Positions 5,503 to 10,865 of a stretch of 10,865 nucleotides of DNA are shown piece after piece (position 1 is the first letter of the stretch; every line of letters starts with the position of its first letter). Below the pieces are notes generated by a model. The model did no database searches. It worked only from the letters and a program-made list of their open reading frames with translations, and was not told where the DNA came from. This DNA comes from Halobacteria archaeon (lineage in GTDB: Archaea > Halobacteriota > Methanoliparia > Methanoliparales > Methanoliparaceae): positions 1 through 10,865 of the forward strand of contig DUJX01000125.1 in assembly GCA_013329575.1 (NCBI GenBank), given 5' to 3'. A program made the translations under genes and the position numbers.

Positions 5503-6570
5503 ATGGCTAAAAAAGAATTTATACGAGATTTAAAAGTAGATCTGCTCAGTAGTGGGGTAAGAATTTCCACAGAGGATAAAGGAAGAAAAGGTGGTGCAGG
5601 TCCTGCAGGATCAAAAAACATAATAATTGAAGATACTGTGGCAAACGTGCCTACTTTTGCACAATTTGTAGCAAATTCTCCATATACTCTCGATATAGAT
5701 GGAGATAAAGGAGTTCTAAAAAGGTTTAATGAGAGGATAACAGACGTAAAGATACCACAGCCGAGGTTCTACAAGTTACAAACGAGAGAAGGCATTCCTT
5801 ATAACAAGATTGCTCTTTTGCACGGAGCAGATTGTCTGGCTACAACCGTGGTTCAACATTGTGTCTATTGGGACACTCCTCTTAGATGCAAATTCTGTGG
5901 AATTGAGTTATCGAAGGGATCTACACTCGATATCAAGAGACCTGAAGATATTGCAGAGGTAGCCGAGGCTGCCAAAAGATTGGATGACGTTAAACATGTT
6001 ACTCTGACGATAGGAACTTTAAAAGAGAGTAATGAGGTAGAGATACTCGGTGAGTGTGTGGCTGCAATTAAAGAGATCGCTAAAATACCCGTTCATGTCC
6101 AATTTGAGCCATTAAAGGACCTTAAACAGATGGAAGATCTCTATGCAAAAGGCGTGGATACTGTAGGGATACATGTAGAGTCTTTTGATAAAGAGATATT
6201 GAAGAATGTTGCACCGGCCAAGGCAAAGATTGGATTTGACCGATATTTAAAAGCACTAAAATATGCTGTAAACGTTTTTGGCGAGAACCAAGTGAGTAGC
6301 TTTATAATAATCGGTTTAGGCGAGAGCGACGAGTCTGTAATTGAAGGATGCAAGACTTTAGCCGAGATGGGAGTCTATCCGTTTGTAGTCCCAATAAGTC
6401 CGATTCCTGGATCGTATATGGAAGATGCTGTACCGCCATCGTCTGAAAGAATGAAAAAAATATATGAATCTGTTGCATCTATCCTCAATAGAGAAAACTT
6501 ATCATGGAAGAAGAATAAAGCAGGCTGTGTCAGATGTAGAGCCTGTTCTGCATTGGACGTATTTGAATAA
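5503..6570 (+). CDS. Radical SAM protein, COG2516/MSMEG_0568-like, function unknown
   Basis: A 355-residue radical SAM protein. The N-terminal GRKGGAGPAG segment (27-36) and the overall layout resemble the MSMEG_0568 family, described in bacterial nitrilase (Nit1) clusters and related to COG2516 (biotin synthase-like). The cluster motif is not the usual CX3CX2C but CX8CX2C: C120, C129 and C132 (HCVYWDTPLRCKFCG). C111 lies just upstream. The TIM-barrel part follows, with THLT-like and HVQFEPL strands and GIHVESFD around 222-229. The C-terminus carries a second compact cysteine set, C342, C345 and C348 (CVRCRAC), which could bind an auxiliary Fe-S cluster with one more ligand. The start is the ATG after GGGGTTAAT. 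The reaction is unknown. It precedes the homocysteine operon on the same strand, with a 139-base gap that holds another promoter. Confidence 0.8.
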   Translation: MAKKEFIRDLKVDLLSSGVRISTEDKGRKGGAGPAGSKNIIIEDTVANVPTFAQFVANSPYTLDIDGDKGVLKRFNERITDVKIPQPRFYKLQTREGIPYNKIALLHGADCLATTVVQHCVYWDTPLRCKFCGIELSKGSTLDIKRPEDIAEVAEAAKRLDDVKHVTLTIGTLKESNEVEILGECVAAIKEIAKIPVHVQFEPLKDLKQMEDLYAKGVDTVGIHVESFDKEILKNVAPAKAKIGFDRYLKALKYAVNVFGENQVSSFIIIGLGESDESVIEGCKTLAEMGVYPFVVPISPIPGSYMEDAVPPSSERMKKIYESVASILNRENLSWKKNKAGCVRCRACSALDVFE

Positions 6571-6577
6571 TTCAAAT
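6561..6577. repeat. Perfect 7-3-7 inverted repeat spanning the radical SAM stop codon
   Basis: ATTTGAA-TAA-TTCAAAT, with the stop codon TAA as the spacer. A second small stem, GATCT/AGATC, follows at 6581-6594 and then an A-run. The repeats could form a 3'-end hairpin that stabilises or ends the message, but the stems are AT-rich and short. Confidence 0.3.
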
Positions 6578-6678
6578 GATGATCTATGGAGATCGGATCT
6601 AAAAAATTTAAAAGATGTCTATGGTAAGATTCTAAACTATATATTTATATATTATATAATTATTTATTAAAGATAAAG

Positions 6679-6686
6679 TTAAATAA
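6679..6686 (+). promoter_or_regulatory. Probable TATA box of the homocysteine operon, leaderless start
   Basis: TTAAATAA is centred about 27 bases before the ATG at 6710, and no ribosome binding site precedes that ATG (TTTATATTTAGATG). Transcription would start at or next to the start codon. More TATA-like sequence lies at 6641-6668, so the exact element is uncertain. Confidence 0.4.
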
Positions 6687-6709
6687 GACAATTTACCGTT
6701 TATATTTAG

Positions 6710-8206
6710 ATGAAAAAGAGCATAGAAGAAATAAATCAAAAAATATCGGAAGGATGCGCCAGAGTAGTTACGGCTGAAGAGATGCCTAACATTGTTAAAG
6801 AGTTGGGATTAGAAGATGCGACGAAAGAGATTGATGTTGTTACGACAGGTACTTTTGGGGCGATGTGTTCTTCTGGGGCTTTTTTGAATTTTGGTCATTC
6901 CGATCCTCCAATTAAGATGCAGCGAATTTTTCTGAACGATGTTGAAGCATTTGCTGGAATTGCTGCGGTAGATGCTTATATCGGCGCCACTCAACAGGCA
7001 AGAGGTCCTAAATTGGAATATGGTGGGGGTCATGTCATCGAAGATTTGGTAGGTGGAAAAGAGATTGAATTAAAGGCAGAATCTTACGGAACAGATTGTT
7101 ATCCTCTCAAAAGTCTTGAAACAGAGATTACAATAGATGATTTAAATCAAGCGACTATGATCAATCCACGGAATGGTTATCAAAAGTATAATGCAGCTAC
7201 TAATTCTAGCGATAGAATATATTATACTTATATGGGTCCATTGTTTCCTAATTTTGAAAATATCTCTTATTCTGGTTCTGGGATATTGTCTCCTCTTTCC
7301 AATGATCCCGAATATAGAACTATTGGAATAGGTACAAGAATATTTTTAGGCGGAGCAAAAGGTTATGTAATCGGGGAAGGAACACAGCACGACCCTGAAA
7401 ATGGGTTTGGCACTCTTATGGTACGAGGCGATCTTAAAGAGATGAATACCAACTTCATTCGAGGTGCAAAAATATACAAGTACGGAATATCGCTCTATGT
7501 TGGTTTGGGGATACCTATTCCTATCCTCGATGAAAATATGACAAAGGCGACTGCTATAGAAGATAAAGATATCGTGACAAATCTGGTTGATTATGGTATT
7601 CAACGGAGAGATAGACCTAAATTAAGAAAGATATCGTATGAAGAGTTAAAATCCGGGTGTGTTGATCTGGACGGTAAAGAGGTTAAGACGTTCCCAATGT
7701 CGAGTTATTTTAAGGCAAAAGAGGTTGCAGAAAAATTAAAGGAAGATATTATACAAGGATCATTTAAATTATCTCTACCAGTTGAACCGCTTCCAAGATA
7801 CGGAGAAGTTAAGCCGATGTATCAGAAAAAAGTAAATCCAATGGTAAAGGATTTAATGTCCAAAAAAGTGGTTTTTGTAAGGGAAGATATCCAGATAGAG
7901 GAAGCGGCAAAAGTTTTGATCAAGAATGGAATAGACCATCTACCAGTTGTATCCGAATCGGGCAGATTGGTCGGTATAATCACTTCGTGGGATATAGCAA
8001 AATCTGTTGCGAAAGGTAGTTCGCATAAAAAAGTCAGTGATATAATGAGTAAAAATGTTGTTTGTATAGGTCCAGATGACCTCGTAGACGTTGCGGCTAG
8101 AAGATTGGAACAATACAATATCTCTGCAATGCCTGTCGTAAATCCAAACAAAGAGATCGTAGGTATGATATCCAGCTCTGATTTAAGCAAATTGGTTAGG
8201 AGTTGA
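6710..8206 (+). CDS. L-aspartate semialdehyde sulfurtransferase (COG1900/DUF39 with CBS pair)
   Basis: A homologue of Methanosarcina acetivorans MA1821 and Methanocaldococcus jannaschii MJ0100, which make homocysteine from aspartate semialdehyde and sulfide with the help of an Fe-S partner. Residues 1 to about 365 form the COG1900 domain. C53 (GAMCSSG) and C130 (GTDCYPL) match in position the two cysteines that I recall as essential in MA1821 (54 and 131). Residues about 378-435 and 441-498 form two CBS domains (DLMSKKVVFV and DIMSKNVVCI), probably binding an adenosyl ligand as a regulatory module. The length, 498, is normal for the CBS-fused type. The N-terminus, MKKSIEEINQKISEG, is typical, so the ATG at 6710 is secure. 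The next gene begins four bases after its TGA and is the expected redox partner. Confidence 0.9.
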   Translation: MKKSIEEINQKISEGCARVVTAEEMPNIVKELGLEDATKEIDVVTTGTFGAMCSSGAFLNFGHSDPPIKMQRIFLNDVEAFAGIAAVDAYIGATQQARGPKLEYGGGHVIEDLVGGKEIELKAESYGTDCYPLKSLETEITIDDLNQATMINPRNGYQKYNAATNSSDRIYYTYMGPLFPNFENISYSGSGILSPLSNDPEYRTIGIGTRIFLGGAKGYVIGEGTQHDPENGFGTLMVRGDLKEMNTNFIRGAKIYKYGISLYVGLGIPIPILDENMTKATAIEDKDIVTNLVDYGIQRRDRPKLRKISYEELKSGCVDLDGKEVKTFPMSSYFKAKEVAEKLKEDIIQGSFKLSLPVEPLPRYGEVKPMYQKKVNPMVKDLMSKKVVFVREDIQIEEAAKVLIKNGIDHLPVVSESGRLVGIITSWDIAKSVAKGSSHKKVSDIMSKNVVCIGPDDLVDVAARRLEQYNISAMPVVNPNKEIVGMISSSDLSKLVRS

Positions 8207-8207
8207 T
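8198..8207 (+). promoter_or_regulatory. Ribosome binding site of the NIL-ferredoxin gene inside the upstream stop
   Basis: AGGAGTTGAT, one mismatch from AGGAGGTGAT, overlaps the last codons and TGA of the sulfurtransferase gene. It lies at the right distance from the ATG at 8211, which supports that start over the ATG at 8217 and suggests coupled translation. Confidence 0.6.
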
Positions 8208-8210
8208 AAT

Positions 8211-8594
8211 ATGAAGATGAGAATTCAGATTCCAGCTAATCTTGTCAGAAAACCGATTGTTTCTGATATAGTCTTGAAGACCAACGTATTGATCAACTTG
8301 GAGAAAGTAAATATCGAGGCAAACAAGGCTGATATGGTGGTAGATGTCAAAGATAGATGGGAAGATGTAAAAAAAGCATTTGAAGAGCGGGGTATCAGTG
8401 TAGATCTACTGAAAGAACCAATAAAAAGAAGATTAGATCGTTGTGTTATGTGCGGTATCTGCTCTACTATCTGTCCTGTCGGTGTCTTTAAAATATCGGA
8501 TGACTGGGAAGTCCAGATAGATTCGTCAAAATGTATAATCTGCAAAAATTGCATAAATCTTTGTCCAACCGAGGCTCTCTCCGTCGATTATTAA
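8211..8594 (+). CDS. NIL-domain ferredoxin, Fe-S partner of the sulfurtransferase
   Basis: A homologue of MA1822/MJ0099. The 127-residue protein has an N-terminal NIL domain (about 1-74; a small ligand-binding fold first known from methionine ABC transporter ATPases). A two-cluster bacterial-type ferredoxin follows: C78, C81, C84 and C88 (CVMCGICSTICP), and C108, C111, C114 and C118 (CIICKNCINLCP). Both are complete CX2CX2CX3C sets, normally two 4Fe-4S clusters in which the last cysteine of each motif binds the other cluster. In M. acetivorans this partner is needed with MA1821 for homocysteine synthesis from aspartate semialdehyde and sulfide. The two genes are almost abutting here, with a shared translation signal. 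Cytosolic; no signal peptide. Confidence 0.92.
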   Translation: MKMRIQIPANLVRKPIVSDIVLKTNVLINLEKVNIEANKADMVVDVKDRWEDVKKAFEERGISVDLLKEPIKRRLDRCVMCGICSTICPVGVFKISDDWEVQIDSSKCIICKNCINLCPTEALSVDY

Positions 8595-8602
8595 AGTAAC
8601 GT

Positions 8603-9325
8603 ATGAAGGTAAAATTTAATATCAAAGAGACGAATGTAGCGATAATATCTACCGAAGAAAAATATATCGATATAGCAAAAAAAGCGATAATCTCTGCCAG
8701 AATGGATTTAGAAGGTTTCATAAGCCGAGATCCTTTCTTTCGTATAACATTTGAGCCTTATCCGCCATCAAAAGATATGCCTGATGTAGTGAGAAGAATG
8801 GTATCTGCATCGGGAAAGGTTGGAACCGGACCGATGTCTGCGGTTGCTGGAACGATTGCCTGGCTGGCTGTAGAAGAGATGAAAGCCGCCGGAGCAGGAT
8901 ATGCCATAGTGGATAACGGCGGAGATATCGCAGTCTTGAACGATAAAGTATGTTACGTTGGGATTTATGCTGGATCGTCCCCAATCAGCTGTAAGTACGC
9001 GTTCGAGATAGAACCGCGTAATGATATCCTTGGCATATGTACATCATCCGGCAGGGTGGGTCCATCGATAAGTTTGGGAGACGCCGATGCCGTAACAGTC
9101 TTTTCAAAAGACGTCTCTTTGGCAGACGCAGCGGCGACCGCTTTTGGTAACCTTATCCAGAGCGATTTCGATTATGATATCAAAAAAATAGAAAGTATTA
9201 TCTATGAAAATGATGAGATAATAGGATCGCTGGTAGTGCGGGATGAAAAAGTAGCGTTCATAGGCAATATTCCTCAGATCGTCGGTGCAGATGTAAGCGA
9301 AGAACTTATCACAAAGCCGTATTAA
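8603..9325 (+). CDS. UPF0280 (COG2122) ApbE-like protein, sulfide assimilation
   Basis: A 240-residue member of UPF0280/COG2122, a family related in fold to the flavin transferase ApbE. Signature segments are GTGPMSAVAGTIA (74-86), VDNGGDIA (103-110), CTSSGRVGPSISLGDADAVTVF (146-167) and LADAAATAFG (173-182). M. acetivorans MA1715, of the same family, is reported to be needed for efficient use of low sulfide in homocysteine and cysteine synthesis; its biochemical role is open. Here the gene starts only eight bases after the NIL-ferredoxin stop, so it is almost certainly in the operon with the sulfurtransferase. No ribosome binding site is visible, so translation may be coupled. It contains no obvious Fe-S motif. 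Confidence 0.88.
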   Translation: MKVKFNIKETNVAIISTEEKYIDIAKKAIISARMDLEGFISRDPFFRITFEPYPPSKDMPDVVRRMVSASGKVGTGPMSAVAGTIAWLAVEEMKAAGAGYAIVDNGGDIAVLNDKVCYVGIYAGSSPISCKYAFEIEPRNDILGICTSSGRVGPSISLGDADAVTVFSKDVSLADAAATAFGNLIQSDFDYDIKKIESIIYENDEIIGSLVVRDEKVAFIGNIPQIVGADVSEELITKPY

Positions 9326-9397
9326 ATAGCATATTGGCAAAGCATGGCATTAGGTTGGTGAGAATAGTATTAATTTTTGGGATTGGTGATTTCATAT

Positions 9398-10132
9398 ATG
9401 GTTACTACTCTTGAATATACAGAGATTTTGGATATTTTAAGGATACTGGCAACTTTTGTTTTATTGGTATTCTGTTCCTATTCAGACATAAGATGGAGAA
9501 AGGTCACGAATAAGGTCTGGATTCCTTTTGTACTGATAGGAATTATTCTTGCAGTCGTAGAATTTTCAATAAATTTTGATCTCGCTCGAATTGTTTGGTA
9601 TGTTATATCGTTCGTTATAGTCTTCTTCGCATCATACTTTATATTTGCAATAGGCGGATTTGGCGGAGCGGATGCAAAACTGTTCATCTTTCTCTCTGTT
9701 TTGTTCACTCATTATCCTTCTATTCTTAGTAAATATCCGTTAATGCCTTTAGAACCGGCGCTTGCGATAAGTCCGTCTATCGGAGCGCTTGCAGTAGCTC
9801 CCTCTATTGGTGTGTACCCTCTCACAATCTTTCCTTTGACGGTATTGGTTAACACTTTTATCGTGTCTATAGCCGTGCCGGTATCTATACTGATCTATAA
9901 CTTAATAAAACTTCCAAAAGACCAGAGAAGCGATAAAGGATACTATATGTTCATGTGTCTAAAGATCAAGAGAGAGAAGATAGATGAAGTTAAGATGAGA
10001 GTCATGGATGAGGATGATAATTATGCATGGGTCTCGCCTAAAATACCTTTGATGGTCTTTATAACTGTTGGTTTCATTATAGCGTTGATCTATGGCGATC
10101 TGATCTATGGAATAATATCCTTATTCATTTGA
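9398..10132 (+). CDS. Archaeal A24-family prepilin/preflagellin (prearchaellin) peptidase
   Basis: A membrane aspartic peptidase that trims class III signal peptides of type IV pilins or archaellins (FlaK/PibD/EppA type). The two catalytic aspartates are D30 in CSYSDIRWRKVTNKVW and D92 in GGFGGADAKLF (the GxGD-type site in its archaeal GGAD form). Hydrophobic helices lie at about 12-26, 42-56, 65-85, around 95-103 and 140-170. A cytoplasmic charged loop (about 178-212) and a C-terminal helix (about 216-243) follow. The 244-residue length fits the longer archaeal type. The ATG at 9398 is chosen over an upstream TTG at 9377 because GGTGAT (9385-9390) lies at the right distance. No pilin or secretion ATPase gene is nearby. 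It lies 72 bases after the UPF0280 gene and may be read through from it. Confidence 0.88.
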   Translation: MVTTLEYTEILDILRILATFVLLVFCSYSDIRWRKVTNKVWIPFVLIGIILAVVEFSINFDLARIVWYVISFVIVFFASYFIFAIGGFGGADAKLFIFLSVLFTHYPSILSKYPLMPLEPALAISPSIGALAVAPSIGVYPLTIFPLTVLVNTFIVSIAVPVSILIYNLIKLPKDQRSDKGYYMFMCLKIKREKIDEVKMRVMDEDDNYAWVSPKIPLMVFITVGFIIALIYGDLIYGIISLFI

Positions 10133-10140
10133 CATTTGAC

Positions 10141-10168
10141 TTTAAAGTATCTTTAAACAATTTTTAAA
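10141..10168 (+). terminator. Possible terminator after the peptidase gene
   Basis: TTTAAAG-TAT-CTTTAAA (10141-10157) is a perfect 7-3-7 inverted repeat directly after the peptidase stop, followed by a T5 run at 10161-10165. The stem is AT-rich, so a hairpin would be weak. The T-run itself may matter more in an archaeon. Confidence 0.35.
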
Positions 10169-10212
10169 TCAATGACGGTATAAAACAAAACTACTGACAG
10201 TTAAAATGGAAA

Positions 10213-10224
10213 GATATATAATAC
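10213..10224 (+). promoter_or_regulatory. Possible TATA box of the DUF2148 gene
   Basis: GATATATAATAC follows a purine-rich GGAAA, a possible BRE. It predicts a transcript start near 10244 and a leader of about 74 bases. A second TATAAAAG at 10279-10286 is closer, but its predicted start would fall in the ribosome binding site. Apart from these signals and the repeat at 10141, I see nothing in the gap 10133-10317. Confidence 0.35.
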
Positions 10225-10317
10225 ATACCAGAATCTTTACCTACTAACTTAGACCGATTAGACTTATCAAATAACGGCTATAAAAGTAAAAATACATCTA
10301 AATAGGAGGTTTTGAAG

Positions 10318-10863
10318 ATGGTTATCAAGAGATTAGATGAGATAGACGAAGAGACAGCAATAGATGTTGCAAAGTACATGTTAGCATCTATGATAACGGC
10401 ACCTAAGACGAAGGGTGTCAATGATTTGACCGTTTCTATGGTATATGGTGATGATTTAAACAGACTCTCCGATAAGATGAGATCATTATCTGAGAATGGA
10501 GACAAAAATTATATACGAGATGCAAAAGGTGTCGATGATGCTTTAGTAGTGGTGTTAATCGGCATAAAAGAGTCAAGATATGCAGGGCTAGATTGTGGCG
10601 CGTGCGGTTTCGATTGTAAAGGCGTAGTAGAGAATAGACGAAAAGGAAAGGATTTTTATGGTCCTATCTGTGCTTTAAAACTCGTAGATATGGGTATCGC
10701 GATAGGTTCTGCCGTGAAGATTGCAAGTATGTTCAATATAGATAATAGAATAATGTACAGGATAGGTGCTGCCGCGTTACAGATCGGACAGATAGACGGA
10801 GATATCGCGCTTGGTATACCTCTTACCATTATGGGAAAAAACCCGTTCTTCGATAGAAGATAG
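10318..10863 (+). CDS. DUF2148 (COG4739) four-cysteine ferredoxin-like protein
   Basis: A 181-residue protein of the DUF2148 family, often annotated as ferredoxin domain-containing. It has a CX2CX3C motif (C93, C96, C100; DCGACGFDC) and a fourth cysteine, C118 (GPICAL), which together could hold an Fe-S cluster. The helical N-terminal half starts VIKRLDEIDEETAIDVAKYMLAS. The segment GIAIGSAVKIASMFNIDNRI and the ending GKNPFFDRR are typical of the family. A strong ribosome binding site, GGAGGT (10305-10310), lies seven bases before the ATG at 10318 and selects it over the TTG at 10312. The stop is TAG at 10861-10863, where homologues also end, so the gene is complete. The function is not established. 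It has its own promoter and is not tightly linked to a neighbour. Confidence 0.85.
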   Translation: MVIKRLDEIDEETAIDVAKYMLASMITAPKTKGVNDLTVSMVYGDDLNRLSDKMRSLSENGDKNYIRDAKGVDDALVVVLIGIKESRYAGLDCGACGFDCKGVVENRRKGKDFYGPICALKLVDMGIAIGSAVKIASMFNIDNRIMYRIGAAALQIGQIDGDIALGIPLTIMGKNPFFDRR

Positions 10864-10865
10864 AT

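Noticed and set aside
6464..6670. 68-codon plus-strand frame over the end of the radical SAM gene and the following gap
   Set aside because: Its first part is an out-of-frame reading of the radical SAM C-terminus. The tail is low-complexity AT DNA and there is no ribosome binding site.
7822..8190. 122-codon open frame on the minus strand
   Set aside because: It is antisense to the CBS domains of the sulfurtransferase, which are clearly coding. Its translation looks like a shadow with no recognisable motif.
9377..9397. Upstream TTG start for the A24 peptidase
   Set aside because: GGTGAT at 9385-9390 is correctly placed for the ATG at 9398, and the extra residues add nothing conserved.
10133..10317. 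Possible tRNA, small RNA or small gene in the 185-base gap
   Set aside because: No cloverleaf, T-loop consensus or convincing coding frame is visible. The longest ATG frame I found there (from 10207) has only 13 codons.
1..10865. TAG as a fully reassigned sense codon in this organism
   Set aside because: TAG ends the DUF2148 gene exactly where the family ends (10861-10863) and also ends the 29-residue gene and the flavoprotein tail, so complete reassignment is not supported by this window. Partial readthrough remains open.
1..10865. CRISPR array, insertion sequence, integrase or attachment site
   Set aside because: No regularly spaced repeats, terminal inverted repeats, transposase or integrase motifs were seen. 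Gene content is core metabolism with uniform base composition.

Overview
The window reads as chromosomal DNA of an AT-rich methanogen-type euryarchaeon (methanogen or an ANME/alkane-oxidising relative). The evidence is a coenzyme F430/cobamide-type a,c-diamide synthase, the methanogen homocysteine module (a COG1900 protein with CBS domains, a NIL-domain ferredoxin and a UPF0280 protein), a DUF2148 protein, and an archaeal A24 peptidase with a GGAD active site. Gene expression signals are also archaeal: TATA boxes, several apparently leaderless starts, and GGTGAT-type ribosome binding sites elsewhere. I cannot name the genus. No tRNA, rRNA, CRISPR array, insertion sequence or phage gene was seen. 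No gene-free stretch exceeds about 220 bases.

Layout. (1) 115-1862, plus: queD-queE-queC, three overlapping genes for preQ0, the precursor of archaeosine in tRNA. (2) 1863-1987: a convergent gap with a long inverted repeat, probably a two-way terminator. (3) 1988-2728, minus: a two-wHTH ArsR-like regulator. A perfect 17-bp inverted repeat covers its predicted transcription start. (4) 2881-3807, plus, divergent from the regulator: a nitronate monooxygenase-like flavoprotein whose frame is interrupted by one TAG codon at 3607-3609. (5) 3850-5284, minus: cfbB/cbiA, preceded by a 29-residue, very basic protein gene with a strong ribosome binding site. (6) 5503-6570, plus: a radical SAM protein of the COG2516/MSMEG_0568 type with a CX8CX2C motif and a C-terminal cysteine triad. 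(7) 6710-9325, plus: aspartate-semialdehyde sulfurtransferase (COG1900+CBS), its NIL-ferredoxin partner and a UPF0280 protein, together a compact sulfide-to-homocysteine operon. (8) 9398-10132, plus: an A24 prepilin/preflagellin peptidase. (9) 10318-10863, plus: a DUF2148 four-cysteine protein, complete up to the window edge.

How the parts fit. Most of the window is core cofactor and sulfur metabolism, with many Fe-S proteins: QueE, the radical SAM protein, the NIL-ferredoxin and probably DUF2148. The least explained points are the in-frame amber codon, the tiny basic gene ahead of cfbB, the unassigned radical SAM enzyme next to the homocysteine operon, and the operon link between UPF0280 and the sulfurtransferase. 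All family names come from motif recognition; no database search was possible.
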